Of a DNA stretch of 64,000 bases, positions 48,829 through 58,021 are shown in pieces; within the stretch, counting starts at the first letter, position 1, and each line of letters starts with the position of its first letter. Source of the stretch: JALORV01 sp963780715 (GTDB lineage Bacteria; Pseudomonadota; Gammaproteobacteria; Burkholderiales; Burkholderiaceae_F); NCBI GenBank assembly GCA_963780715.1, contig CAWADK010000017.1:62001-126000 (forward strand), given 5' to 3'. The notes below the pieces were generated by a model. The model did no database searches, was not told the origin of the DNA, and saw only the letters and a list, made by a program, of their open reading frames with translations. The translations under genes and the position numbers were made by a program.

Positions 48829-48896
48829 TTGCGGTCCCCACGGCACGCAACTACATTTCGCGCGATTCACGCGCGCAGTCACCGGAGTCAAACGAG

Positions 48897-49502
48897 TTGT
48901 TTGCCATCATTGTTGAGTTGGGCTGGCCCGTGTGGCCGCTGGTCCTTGCGTCCGTACTTGCCCTGGCGCTGATCATCGAACGGACCGTCGCCCTGCGGCG
49001 TCCACGCATCTTACCGAGCGGACTCCTCGAAGACGTCGTGGGCCTGGTCAAGAAGCAGTCCGTAACCCCCGACATCATCGGCAAGCTCGAACAGAATTCG
49101 CCGCTCGGTCGTGTCCTTGCGGCCGGCCTGCGCAACGATCGGGTGCTGCGCGAAGGGGCGATCCAGCAGATCGAGGCCGCGGGGGCTGTAGTCGCCAACC
49201 GGCTGACGAAGAACCTGACGCTGCTGGGATCGATCGGCTCGATCGCGCCGCTGCTGGGTCTGTTCGGCACAGTGGTCGGGATGATCCACATCTTCGCCTC
49301 GCAGCAGGCGGGATCGAGCCCGCAGGAACTGGCGCGCGGCATCTCGGTGGCGCTGTACTGCACCGCGATGGGCATCATCGTCGCCGTCCCGGCGGTGCTG
49401 GCGCACCGGTATTTCCGCCGCCTTGTCGAGGACTACCTGGTCGACATGGAGGAGCAGGCCGAGCGGCTGCTCGAATTCATCTACGGTGGACGGGGCCAGT
49501 AA
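48897..49502 (+). CDS. exbB: MotA/TolQ/ExbB proton channel family protein
   Basis: A 201-residue three-helix inner-membrane protein. Helix 1 is near residues 8-26 (WPVWPLVLASVLALALIIER), helices 2 and 3 near 115-140 and 155-180 with the conserved LLGSIGSIAPLLGLFGTVVGMI and ALYCTAMGIIVAVPAVLAH. With ExbD it forms a proton-driven stator that energises outer-membrane functions. No ATG fits; TTG at 48897, nine bases after GGAG, gives the expected N-terminus. Starts the exbB-exbD-lpxK-trm112-kdsB run. Confidence 0.92.
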   Translation: MFAIIVELGWPVWPLVLASVLALALIIERTVALRRPRILPSGLLEDVVGLVKKQSVTPDIIGKLEQNSPLGRVLAAGLRNDRVLREGAIQQIEAAGAVVANRLTKNLTLLGSIGSIAPLLGLFGTVVGMIHIFASQQAGSSPQELARGISVALYCTAMGIIVAVPAVLAHRYFRRLVEDYLVDMEEQAERLLEFIYGGRGQ

Positions 49503-49924
49503 TGCGCTTTCGGCGCTCCTACGAGGAGGAACCGGAAGTCAACCTGATTCCGCTGATCGACGTCCTGCTGATCGTCCTGATCTTCCTGGCCGTCAGCACC
49601 ACCTATTCGCGGTTTGCCGAGCTCAAGGTCCAGTTGCCGACCGCGGATGCGACCACCCCTGCCCCGCCACCGAACGTCATCAATGTCGCCGTCACTGCGG
49701 ATGGCCGCTATGCGCTGGAGAAGAACCTGCTGACGGCCACCAGCGCCGAGGGCCTGGCGTCCGAGCTGACCAAGGCGGTGCAGAACCGGGAAGACACGCT
49801 GCTGGTGATCAACGCGGACGCGCAGTCGCCGCACCAGGCGGTCATCAGCGTGATGGAAGCCGCCCGGATGGCCGGCATCGTCCGCATCAGTTTCGCCACT
49901 CAGCGCGCCGCAGGACGTCGATGA
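49502..49924 (+). CDS. exbD: ExbD/TolR family biopolymer transport protein
   Basis: A 140-residue protein with a short cytoplasmic N-terminus, one membrane helix (residues ~15-37, NLIPLIDVLLIVLIFLAVST) containing the essential proton-carrying Asp in PLIDV, and a periplasmic C-terminal domain. Partner of ExbB, whose stop it overlaps by one base. No tonB gene is present, so whether it serves TonB or an envelope-lipid process encoded nearby is open. Confidence 0.93.
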   Translation: MRFRRSYEEEPEVNLIPLIDVLLIVLIFLAVSTTYSRFAELKVQLPTADATTPAPPPNVINVAVTADGRYALEKNLLTATSAEGLASELTKAVQNREDTLLVINADAQSPHQAVISVMEAARMAGIVRISFATQRAAGRR

Positions 49925-49933
49925 TCGACTGCG

Positions 49934-51002
49934 GTGCCCGCTGACGCGTCCACGGAAGCCGCGGTCACCTCGGCCTGGCAGCGCCGCAATCTGCTGGCCT
50001 GGCTGCTCAGTCCCCTCGCGCTGCTGTACGCCGGCGTCCTGCTGCTGCGCCGAGCCGCCTACGCAGCTCGCCTGCTGCGCGCCGAACGCGTCGGCGTACC
50101 GGTCGTCGTTGTCGGCAACCTGTACGTCGGCGGCACCGGCAAGACGCCACTCGCCATCGAACTCGTGCGCGCGCTGCAGCGGCGCGGCTGGCGACCGGGC
50201 GTCGTGTCGCGAGGTTACGGCGGCACGGCGCGCGCTCCGCGACTCGTCGACGCCGATGCGGCAGCCACCGAGGTCGGCGATGAACCGTTGCTGATCGCGC
50301 GCTCGACGCAGGCGCCGGTGGCCGTCGGCTCCCGCCGGGTCGCCGCCGCGCGCCATCTTCTGCGGGCGTATTCCGACTGCGACGTCATCGTCGCCGATGA
50401 CGGGCTGCAACACCTGCGCCTGGCGCGCGACATGGAGATCGCACTGGTGGACGAGCGCGGCCTTGGCAACGGCTGGCTGCTGCCGGCCGGCCCGCTGCGC
50501 GAACCAGCCGAGCCGGCTCGAACACGTGGACGCCGTCGTCCTGCGGGGCTCACCCTCGGTGACGTGGAGGACCCCGAGTTTCGAGATGCAGACCCGCCTT
50601 GCCGATGAAGTCCATCGACTCGGCGACCGTGCCCACACGATGTCACTCGCGGAACTTGCGCGTCGGCAGTCGTCCGGTTCGCTGAGGATGACGGCCGCGG
50701 CCGGCATCGGTGTGCCCGAGCGCTTTTTCGCCATGCTGCGCGCCGCCGGCCTGAGCTTCGAACCGCTGCCTTTGCCCGACCACTACGACTTTCGGGACAA
50801 CCCGTTCGCCCGGCTCCGCACGCACCTCGTGCTGATCACCGAGAAGGACGCCGTAAAATGCGAACGCATCGAGCCCTTGCGCAAGGATCCACGCATCTGG
50901 GTCGTGCCGCTTGCGGCGACAATCGAAGAGCGGCTGATCGATCTGGTCGTGGCGCGCCTGACTCCTCACCGAAAGACAGCGAATGGATCCTCGACTGCTT
51001 GA
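49934..51002 (+). CDS. lpxK: tetraacyldisaccharide 4'-kinase, interrupted by one frameshift
   Basis: The lipid A kinase LpxK, about 355 residues when repaired. The N-terminal membrane helix (LLSPLALLYAGVLLLRRAAY) is followed by the P-loop NLYVGGTGKTP, SRGYGG and the DDGLQHLRLARD block. The frame breaks near 50510: after GPLREPA the correct continuation SRLEHVDAVVLRG is one base over; removing one G restores it. The C-terminal part, with LVLITEKDAVKCERI, ends at 51002, overlapping the trm112 gene by 20 bases. Read literally the first frame stops at 50608. Confidence 0.88.
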
Positions 51003-51165
51003 CATCCTCGTCTGCCCGCTCTGCAAAGGGGCGCTCGACTTCCGCAAGGATGCCCAGGAACTCGTCTGCAAGGCGGATGCCTTGGCGTACCCGGTCCGCG
51101 ACGGCATACCGGTGATGCTCGAATCCGAGGCACGCAAGGTCGAACCGGCAGAACTCGGGCGCTGA
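50983..51165 (+). CDS. Trm112 family protein (YcaR-like)
   Basis: A 60-residue protein MDPRLLDILVCPLCKGALDF with a zinc-ribbon-like CPLC pair; the second Cys pair of the family is reduced to one cysteine (LVCKAD). Bacterial Trm112/YcaR proteins are small and of uncertain role and are usually encoded between lpxK and kdsB, exactly as here. Confidence 0.92.
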   Translation: MDPRLLDILVCPLCKGALDFRKDAQELVCKADALAYPVRDGIPVMLESEARKVEPAELGR

Positions 51166-51183
51166 GCCCGGCCGGGCGCAAAC

Positions 51184-51951
51184 GTGGCCGGATTCACCGT
51201 CATCATCCCAGCGCGACTGGCCTCCACGCGGCTGCCGCGCAAGCCGCTCGCCGACATCGCCGGCCTGCCCATGGTGGTCCGCGTCGCGCAATGCGCGCGC
51301 GCCAGCCGTGCGAGCCGAGTCGTCGTGGCGGCCGACAGTGACGAGATCGTCGCGGCCTGCCGCAAGCACGGCGTCGAATCGCTGGCGACATCACCGGTCC
51401 ATGCGACGGGCACCGACCGCCTGGCCGAAGCCGTCGCGATACTCGCGCTGGCGCCGGACGAGCTCGTTGTCAATGTCCAGGGTGACGAGCCGCTGATCCC
51501 GCCAGCGGTCATCGACGCCGTGGCTGACCTGCTCGAGAGCAGCCCCGGTTGCGCGATGGCCACGGCGGCGCACCCGATTCTTGATGCCACGGAATTCTTC
51601 AACCCCAACGTCGTCAAGGTGGTCACTGACCGACGCGGTCAGGCGCTTTACTTTTCCCGCGCGCCGATCCCGTGGGCACGCGATGCGTTCGACTCGGACC
51701 GGACCACGCTCCCCTCGACGCTGGGCGCGCGCCGGCATGTCGGGCTGTACGCCTATCGGGTCGGATTCCTGGCGCAGTTTCCGCAGTTGCCCCCGGACCC
51801 GCTCGAGGAGCTCGAGCGCCTCGAACAACTGAGGGCGCTGGCCCACGGCCATCGGATCGTCGTGCACGGCCTGCAGGGCGCCCTGCCCCCGGGCGTCGAC
51901 ACGCCGACCGACCTCGAGCAGGTGCGTGCCCTGTTCGCCGCGCGGCGATAG
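51184..51951 (+). CDS. kdsB: 3-deoxy-manno-octulosonate cytidylyltransferase
   Basis: A 255-residue CMP-Kdo synthetase that activates Kdo for lipopolysaccharide core assembly. Motifs: VIIPARLASTRLPRKPLADIAG at the nucleotide site, HATGTDRLAEA, VVNVQGDEPLIPP and RHVGLYAYRVGFL. Start is GTG 51184. Adjacent to lpxK, forming an LPS-synthesis block. Confidence 0.96.
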   Translation: MAGFTVIIPARLASTRLPRKPLADIAGLPMVVRVAQCARASRASRVVVAADSDEIVAACRKHGVESLATSPVHATGTDRLAEAVAILALAPDELVVNVQGDEPLIPPAVIDAVADLLESSPGCAMATAAHPILDATEFFNPNVVKVVTDRRGQALYFSRAPIPWARDAFDSDRTTLPSTLGARRHVGLYAYRVGFLAQFPQLPPDPLEELERLEQLRALAHGHRIVVHGLQGALPPGVDTPTDLEQVRALFAARR

Positions 51952-51982
51952 ACTCCGCCGCCTCGACTGAAGGAGACTTCCG

Positions 51983-53548
51983 ATGAAGCGACTCGCCGCG
52001 ACCATCCTGCTGCTTGCGCTGGCCACTGCCGGCGCGCACGCCAAGACGCTGCGCTGGGCCTCGCAGGGCGACTACCAGACGGCCGATCCCTACTCTCAGA
52101 ACGAGCTGCTGACGAACCTCTTCGCGCAGCAGGTGCACGACACGCTGGTGATGCGCGACAAGGACATGAAGATCGTGCCTGGGCTGGCGGTCTCGTGGAC
52201 GCAGGTCAATCCGACGACATGGCGCTTCAATCTGCGCAAAGGCGTGAAGTTCCATGACGGCGCGCCGTTCACCGCCGACGACGTCGTGTTCTCGTTCGAG
52301 CGCGCCAGCCACCCGAACTCGCAGATCCGGCAGTACGCCATTCCGTCCGGCAAGCCGCGCAAGGTGGACGACTTTACGGTTGAGTTCGTGCAGGACAAGC
52401 CCAATCCGATCACGCTCGAACACGTTGCCACGATTTTCATCATGAACAAGGCCTGGGCTGAGAAGAACAAGGTCGAGCGGCCGCTGTCGTTCAAAGATCG
52501 CGAGGAAACCTACGCCGCGCGCAATGCCAACGGCACCGGCCCGTTCATGCTCGTGTCGCGCGAGCCCGGCGTGAAAAGCGTCCTGAAGAAGAACCCAGCG
52601 TGGTGGGGCACGGTGACCGGCAACATCGACGAGATCGTCTACTCGCCGATCGGCTCCGACGCAACGCGCATCGCTGCACTGCTGTCGGGCCAGGTCGACT
52701 TCATCCTCGACCCGCCGCCCCAGGACATCGCGCGCCTGAAGGCCAACAAGGACATCAAGGTGGTCGAGGGCCAGGAGAACCGGATCATCTTCTTCGGCTT
52801 CGACCAGTACCGCGACGAGCTGCTCTACTCGAACGTCAAGGGCAAGAACCCATTCAAGGACAAGCGCGTGCGGCAGGCGGTCTACCAGGCGATCGACATC
52901 GAGGCGCTGAGGGGCAAGACGATGCGCGGCGCGGCGCTGCCCACCGGCGGCATCACGCCATCGACGTTGCCGTCCACTCCGGAGATCGAGAAGCGTCGTC
53001 CGTACGACCCCGAAGCGTCGAAGAAACTGCTGGCGGAAGCCGGTTACCCGAACGGTTTCGAGGTGACGCTTGACTGCCCCAATAACCGCTACATCAACGA
53101 CGAGGAGATCTGTGTCGCGGTGGCGGCCATGCTGTCGCGCATCGGCATCCAGACCAAGGTCACCGCGCAGCCACGCACCACCTACTTCCCGAAGCTCGAG
53201 AAGTTCGACACCAGCTTTTACATGCTCGGCTGGGGCGGTGCGATCACCGACGCGCAGACGATGCTCTCGCCGGTGCTGCGTTCGAAGGATGACAAGACGG
53301 GCAACGGCAGCTTCAACTACGGCCGCTACGTCAACCCGAAGCTCGATGCGCTGATTGATGCGGCCGCGGTCGAGACCGACCCGGCCAAGCGGAGGCAGAT
53401 GATCACCGACGCCCTGACCGAGCACAACGAACAGGTTCACCACGTGCCGCTGCACCGTCAGGTGATCCCCTGGGCGATGCGCAGCAACGTCAATGTGGTG
53501 CACCGGCCGGACAACTGGCTGATCGGCGAATGGGTGCGCATCGACTGA
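51983..53548 (+). CDS. ABC transporter substrate-binding protein, peptide/nickel (DppA-like) family
   Basis: A 521-residue extracellular solute-binding protein family 5 member. Signal peptide of about 22 residues (AAT...GAHAKT), then LRWASQGDYQTADPYSQNE, LVMRDKDMKIVPGLAVSW, the family motif FHDGAPFTADDVVFSFERA and QAIDIEAL near the C-terminal lobe. It would capture peptides or similar solutes in the periplasm. No permease or ATPase genes are next to it; it sits between kdsB and adk, so it is an orphan or recent insertion into a housekeeping order. Confidence 0.9.
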   Translation: MKRLAATILLLALATAGAHAKTLRWASQGDYQTADPYSQNELLTNLFAQQVHDTLVMRDKDMKIVPGLAVSWTQVNPTTWRFNLRKGVKFHDGAPFTADDVVFSFERASHPNSQIRQYAIPSGKPRKVDDFTVEFVQDKPNPITLEHVATIFIMNKAWAEKNKVERPLSFKDREETYAARNANGTGPFMLVSREPGVKSVLKKNPAWWGTVTGNIDEIVYSPIGSDATRIAALLSGQVDFILDPPPQDIARLKANKDIKVVEGQENRIIFFGFDQYRDELLYSNVKGKNPFKDKRVRQAVYQAIDIEALRGKTMRGAALPTGGITPSTLPSTPEIEKRRPYDPEASKKLLAEAGYPNGFEVTLDCPNNRYINDEEICVAVAAMLSRIGIQTKVTAQPRTTYFPKLEKFDTSFYMLGWGGAITDAQTMLSPVLRSKDDKTGNGSFNYGRYVNPKLDALIDAAAVETDPAKRRQMITDALTEHNEQVHHVPLHRQVIPWAMRSNVNVVHRPDNWLIGEWVRID

Positions 53549-53565
53549 CCTAACCCTGCCCGACC

Positions 53566-53594
53566 AAGGGGCCGGCAACGGCCCCTTTTTCTTT
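53566..53594 (+). terminator. Rho-independent terminator after the binding-protein gene
   Basis: AAGGGGCC-GGCAAC-GGCCCCTT followed by TTTCTTT. Confidence 0.9.
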
Positions 53595-53742
53595 CGGCGC
53601 GCCGGCCGAGCACCGTCGGGTGGCTGCCCGCCCTGCCCAGGGCGTCTGGCAGCTCGATCCGGGTAGAATCCTGCGGTTTTGGCGCCGGGCAACGCTTCCG
53701 GACGCCGCATTACAACGACGCAGTGCGGGCAGAGGACGGGGG

Positions 53743-54399
53743 ATGCGACTGATATTGCTGGGGCCGCCCGGGGCGGGCAAGGGCACGCAGGCCGCGTTCA
53801 TCAAGGAACGTTTCGGCATTCCGCAGATTTCCACCGGTGACATGCTGCGCGCGTCCGTCAAGGCCGGCACGCCGCTGGGCATCGCCGCCAAGAAAGTGAT
53901 GGACGGCGGCGGACTGGTATCCGATGACATCATCATCGGCCTGGTGAAGGACCGACTCAAGCAGCCCGACACCTCCAACGGGTACCTGTTCGACGGCTTT
54001 CCGCGCACGATCCCGCAGGCCGATGCGATGAAGGCGGCCGGGGTTGCGATCGACTACGTGCTCGAGATCGACGTACCCGACAGCGACATCATCGACCGCA
54101 TGAGCGGACGCCGCGTGCATGTGGCGAGCGGCCGCACCTACCACGTGCGCTTCAACCCGCCGAAGGTCGAGGGCCGCGACGATGTCACCGGCGAGCCACT
54201 GATCCAGCGTGACGACGACCGCGAGGACACGGTGCGCAAGCGCCTCGAGGTCTATCACGCGCAGACGCGTGCCCTCGTGGAGTACTACTCGAAGCTGGCC
54301 GCCGCCGGCCAGCCTGGCGCACCGAAGTACCGCAGGATCTCGGGCGTCGGCCCGGTCGAAGAAATCCGGAGCCGCGCGTTCGACGCGCTCGCCTCCTAG
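53743..54399 (+). CDS. adk: adenylate kinase
   Basis: A 218-residue long-form adenylate kinase interconverting AMP+ATP and 2 ADP. P-loop LGPPGAGKGTQ at residues 5-15, AMP-binding STGDMLRA and FDGFPRTI, LID domain with RVHVASGRTYHVRFNPP lacking zinc cysteines, and DDREDTVRKRL. The ATG at 53743 begins the conserved MRLILLGPPG. A possible -10 (TAGAAT) is at 53664-53669. Confidence 0.97.
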   Translation: MRLILLGPPGAGKGTQAAFIKERFGIPQISTGDMLRASVKAGTPLGIAAKKVMDGGGLVSDDIIIGLVKDRLKQPDTSNGYLFDGFPRTIPQADAMKAAGVAIDYVLEIDVPDSDIIDRMSGRRVHVASGRTYHVRFNPPKVEGRDDVTGEPLIQRDDDREDTVRKRLEVYHAQTRALVEYYSKLAAAGQPGAPKYRRISGVGPVEEIRSRAFDALAS

Positions 54400-54444
54400 C
54401 TTTCGCTTTCTACCTGATACCCAAGTTTCGATAAGGAGAACCTC

Positions 54445-56889
54445 ATGTCTGCATTGGCACTCGCCCTGCTCTGCGGCCTCGCGGCTGTGGCCTTTGGCGC
54501 GTGGTCGATTACCTGGATCCTGAAGCAGCCCGCAGGCAATGCGCGGATGCAGGAAATCGCCGCCGCCGTGCAAACCGGCGCCCAGGCCTACCTCAATCGG
54601 CAGTACCGCACGATCGCCATCGTCGGTGTCGTGTTGGCGATCATCATCGCGGTCGTGCCGCAGCTCGGGCTGTGGACCGCGATCGGCTTCGTGCTCGGGG
54701 CGGTGCTGTCCGGCCTCGCCGGCTACGTTGGCATGAATGTCTCGGTGCGTTCGAACGTCCGCACCGCGCAGGCGGCGACCCAGGGCCTGAATCCGGCGCT
54801 CAACATCGCGTTCCGCGGCGGCGCCATTACGGGCCTGCTGGTGGTCGGTCTCGGCCTGATCGGGGTGGCCGGCTTCTACTGGGTCCTGACGAAAACCCAC
54901 GCCAGCGCCAACACGCGCGACCTGCTGCACCCGATGATCGGCTTCGCGTTCGGTGCCTCGCTGATTTCGATCTTCGCCCGACTTGGCGGCGGCATCTTCA
55001 CCAAGGGTGCGGACGTCGGCGCTGACCTGGTCGGCAAGGTCGAAGCCGGCATCCCCGAAGACGACCCGCGCAACCCGGCGGTCATCGCCGACAACGTGGG
55101 TGACAATGTTGGCGACTGCGCCGGCATGGCGGCCGACCTCTTCGAAACGTTTGCGGTCACCGTCATCGCGACGATGCTGATCGGCGGCCTGGTGTTCAAG
55201 GGCTCGGACGCCGGCATCCTTTATCCGCTCGCGATCTCCGGCGTCTCGATCCTGTCGTCGATCGTCGGCTGCATGTTCGTCAAGGCTCGCGACGGCGGCA
55301 AGATCATGAACGCGCTCTATCGTGGGCTGATCGTTGCCGGCGTGATCTCGCTGGTGCTTTTCTGGCCCGTGACGCAGTGGATCCTCGGCCCGGTCGCGAG
55401 TGCCGCTGGTCTTTCGATCATGAACCTGTACCTGGCAGCGGTCGTCGGCCTCGTGCTGACCGCAGCGCTGGTCTACATCACCGAGTACTACACCGGCACC
55501 CAGTTCGCGCCGGTCAAGTACGTCGCCCAGGCCTCCACCACCGGGCATGCGACCAACATCATCGCCGGCATCGCGGTGTCGATGAAGGCCTGCGCCTGGC
55601 CGGTGATCGCGATCTGCGCCGCCATCCTTGCTTCTTACTGGCTCGCGGGCCTCTACGGCATCGCGGTTGCGGCAACGTCGATGCTGTCGATGACCGGCAT
55701 CATCGTCGCGCTCGACGCCTACGGCCCGATCACCGACAACGCCGGTGGCATCGCCGAGATGGCGGACATGCCGAAGGAAGTCCGCGCGATCACCGACCCG
55801 CTGGACGCCGTCGGCAACACGACCAAGGCCGTCACCAAGGGCTACGCGATCGGTTCGGCGGCTCTCGCCGCGCTGGTGCTGTTTGCCGACTACACCGGCG
55901 GCCTCGAGCAGGCCGGAATGAAGGTCACCTTCGACCTGTCGAACCACATGGTGATCATTGGCCTCTTCATCGGTGGCCTGATCCCGTTCCTGTTCGGCGC
56001 GATGGCGATGGAAGCCGTCGGCCGCGCGGCCGGCGCGGTGGTCAACGAAGTGCGCCGCCAGTTCCGCGAAATCCCCGGGATCATGGAATACAAGGCCAAG
56101 CCCGACTACAGCCGGGCGGTCGACATGCTCACCACGGCAGCGATCAAGGAAATGATGATCCCGTCGCTACTGCCAGTGCTGGTGCCGATCGTCGTTGGCG
56201 TCGTCCTCGGACCGGCCGCACTCGGCGGCGTGCTGATGGGCACGATCGTGACGGGACTCTTCGTCGCCATTTCGATGACGACCGGCGGCGGTGCATGGGA
56301 CAACGCCAAGAAGTACATCGAAGAAGGCCACCACGGCGGCAAGGGCTCGGACGCGCACAAGGCGGCCGTGACCGGTGACACCGTCGGCGACCCGTACAAG
56401 GACACCGCCGGCCCGGCGGTCAACCCGCTGATCAAGATCATCAACATCGTCGCGCTGCTGATCGTGCCGATCATCGCAGCGATCCACGGCGGCAAGCCGG
56501 CCCCGGCCGCGGCGGCCCCAGCACCGGTCGTCGCGGAAGTGGCCACCATCGCGGTGCCGGTCGTCGTCGTTGTCGGTGTGCCGAGTCGCGTGCACTTCAA
56601 TACCGGCTCGGATGACATTTCGAACGCCGGCAAGCTCATCCTCAGCGGCTATGCCAAGGCGCTGAAGGCCAACCCGGAGGCGAAGGTGGAGCTCTCCGGT
56701 TACGCTGACCCGACGGGCGACGCCACGAAGAACCTGGAGCTGGCCAAGGCACGGGCCACGACGGTGCGTGATGCGCTGGTCGCGGACGGCATCGCGGCCG
56801 AGCGCATCGCACTGGTCAAGCCCACCGACGTCATCGTCGGCCAGGGCAACGACGCCGATGCGCGCCGCGTCGACATCATCCTGCGCTGA
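54445..56889 (+). CDS. hppA: membrane proton-pumping pyrophosphatase with C-terminal OmpA-like domain
   Basis: An 814-residue protein. Residues 1-~685 are a membrane pyrophosphatase with about 16 helices, containing DVGADLVGKVE (from ~190), DNVGDNVGDCAGMAADLFE (~216-235) and GNTTKAVTKG with Lys461; Lys here and Thr three residues later mark the K+-independent, proton-pumping class. After an Ala/Pro linker, residues ~713-814 form an OmpA/MotB-like domain (VHFNTGSDDI, GYADPTGDATKN, LAKARA, DARRVDI) keeping the Asp and Arg that bind diaminopimelate in other members. The C-terminus of these pumps faces the periplasm, so the domain could anchor the pump to peptidoglycan. AAGGAG lies five bases before ATG 54445. 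Confidence 0.95.
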   Translation: MSALALALLCGLAAVAFGAWSITWILKQPAGNARMQEIAAAVQTGAQAYLNRQYRTIAIVGVVLAIIIAVVPQLGLWTAIGFVLGAVLSGLAGYVGMNVSVRSNVRTAQAATQGLNPALNIAFRGGAITGLLVVGLGLIGVAGFYWVLTKTHASANTRDLLHPMIGFAFGASLISIFARLGGGIFTKGADVGADLVGKVEAGIPEDDPRNPAVIADNVGDNVGDCAGMAADLFETFAVTVIATMLIGGLVFKGSDAGILYPLAISGVSILSSIVGCMFVKARDGGKIMNALYRGLIVAGVISLVLFWPVTQWILGPVASAAGLSIMNLYLAAVVGLVLTAALVYITEYYTGTQFAPVKYVAQASTTGHATNIIAGIAVSMKACAWPVIAICAAILASYWLAGLYGIAVAATSMLSMTGIIVALDAYGPITDNAGGIAEMADMPKEVRAITDPLDAVGNTTKAVTKGYAIGSAALAALVLFADYTGGLEQAGMKVTFDLSNHMVIIGLFIGGLIPFLFGAMAMEAVGRAAGAVVNEVRRQFREIPGIMEYKAKPDYSRAVDMLTTAAIKEMMIPSLLPVLVPIVVGVVLGPAALGGVLMGTIVTGLFVAISMTTGGGAWDNAKKYIEEGHHGGKGSDAHKAAVTGDTVGDPYKDTAGPAVNPLIKIINIVALLIVPIIAAIHGGKPAPAAAAPAPVVAEVATIAVPVVVVVGVPSRVHFNTGSDDISNAGKLILSGYAKALKANPEAKVELSGYADPTGDATKNLELAKARATTVRDALVADGIAAERIALVKPTDVIVGQGNDADARRVDIILR

Positions 56890-56902
56890 GTAAGGAGCCT
56901 GC

Positions 56903-57415
56903 ATGTTCGACGAAGAAGACAGGGAAACCGGCTACGCGCTGTTCCTGGCGATCGGGCTGGCGATCTTCGTATCGATCTTCACGATCGGGATCGCCGCCGG
57001 CACCGCCATCGGCCAGCTGGGTAAGAAATCCGGCACGTCGACGGCGAGTTCGCTGCCCGTAGCCACGGCCCCGGCCATGGCCGGCACATCGGCTGCGGTC
57101 TCGATGCCGATGGCCAGGCTCTACTTCGAACTGGGCAAGGCGGAGTTGCCGGCCGATGCGCTGACGCAGCTCGCGCCACTCATTACCACCGCCCGGGACA
57201 ACAACGCGGCGCGCTGGGTCGTTTCCGGCTTTCACGACGCCAGCGGTGACGCGGCGGCCAATTCCGAGCTGGCGAAGCAACGCGCATTTGCCGTACGCGA
57301 CCTGCTCGTGTCGGCCGGAGTCAGCGCCCAGGCGATCGAACTGTCCAAGCCGGCGGTCACGATGGGTGGAACCGACCCACGCGAAGCGCGTCGCGTCGAT
57401 GTGACGCTGCGCTGA
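56903..57415 (+). CDS. small membrane-anchored OmpA-like protein next to hppA
   Basis: A 170-residue protein: short acidic N-terminus (MFDEEDRETG), one membrane helix (residues ~11-33, ALFLAIGLAIFVSIFTIGIAAG), Ser/Ala/Thr linker, and an OmpA-like periplasmic domain (LYFELGKAELPADA, SGFHDASGDAAANSEL, AKQRAFAVRDLL, EARRVDVTLR). The Asp and Arg of the peptidoglycan-binding pair are in place. Its domain resembles the one on HppA and AAGGAG starts it 13 bases after the hppA stop, so the two are co-transcribed and may act together. Confidence 0.85.
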   Translation: MFDEEDRETGYALFLAIGLAIFVSIFTIGIAAGTAIGQLGKKSGTSTASSLPVATAPAMAGTSAAVSMPMARLYFELGKAELPADALTQLAPLITTARDNNAARWVVSGFHDASGDAAANSELAKQRAFAVRDLLVSAGVSAQAIELSKPAVTMGGTDPREARRVDVTLR

Positions 57416-57435
57416 TCGAAGCAGTGCTAACGATG

Positions 57436-57468
57436 GGCGGTCAGCGCGCGCTGTACCGCCTTTTTTTT
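57436..57468 (+). terminator. Rho-independent terminator of the hppA operon
   Basis: GGCGGT, an inner palindrome CAGCGCGCGCTG, ACCGCC and eight T. A strong terminator closing adk/hppA/OmpA-like transcription. Confidence 0.92.
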
Positions 57469-57490
57469 CGGCTTGAACTCTGACCCGACA

Positions 57491-58006
57491 ATGGAATTCC
57501 GCACCGCACTTTCAACCGACGTCCCGGCAATCCAGTCGATCTACGGTCATCACGTCCTGCACGGACTCGGCACCTTCGAAACCGAACCGCCCAGCGTGGA
57601 CGAGATGCGGTCACGCCATGCGCAGATATCGGCAGCGGGATTCCCGTACCTGGTCGCGGTCGACGACGGAAAGGTCGTCGGCTACGCCTACGCCAACCAC
57701 TTCCGCACCCGCGCTGCCTACCGTCACACGGTCGAAGACTCGGTCTATGTCGCGCCGGCAGCGATCGGTCGCGGGGTCGGCAAGGCGCTGCTGAACGAAC
57801 TCTGCAGCCGCTGCGCGTCGCAAGGCCTGCGACAGATGCTGGCCGTCATCGGTGACTCCGGCAACGCCGGGTCGATCGGCGTGCACCGCGCCTGCGGCTT
57901 CGAGCACGCCGGTGTGCTGAAGGCGGTCGGACGCAAGTTCGACCGCTGGGTGGATGTCGTCCTGATGCAGCGCGCACTGGCAGCCGACGACAGCGCGCCG
58001 CGCTGA
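57491..58006 (+). CDS. GNAT N-acetyltransferase, phosphinothricin acetyltransferase-like
   Basis: A 171-residue GNAT enzyme of the Pat/YncA (MnaT) group: IQSIYGHHVLHGLGTFET near the N-terminus, SVYVAPAAIGRGVGKALLNEL with the acetyl-CoA pyrophosphate loop (Q/RxxGxG/A as RGVGKA), and NAGSIGVHRACGFEHAGVLKAVGRKF. Such enzymes acetylate the amine of methionine derivatives or phosphinothricin; natural substrate not determinable here. ATG 57491 is used; a TTG six codons earlier lies against the terminator. Confidence 0.9.
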   Translation: MEFRTALSTDVPAIQSIYGHHVLHGLGTFETEPPSVDEMRSRHAQISAAGFPYLVAVDDGKVVGYAYANHFRTRAAYRHTVEDSVYVAPAAIGRGVGKALLNELCSRCASQGLRQMLAVIGDSGNAGSIGVHRACGFEHAGVLKAVGRKFDRWVDVVLMQRALAADDSAPR

Positions 58007-58021
58007 AACACGACGTGCACG

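Noticed and set aside
48609..48896. Possible replication origin from DnaA-box-like sites
   Set aside because: Only three or four imperfect boxes, no AT-rich unwinding region and no dnaA/dnaN/gyrB/gidA context.
50983..51002. Overlap of lpxK and trm112 as evidence of misannotation
   Set aside because: Both ends are supported by family features; a 20-base overlap in different frames is acceptable in such compact operons.
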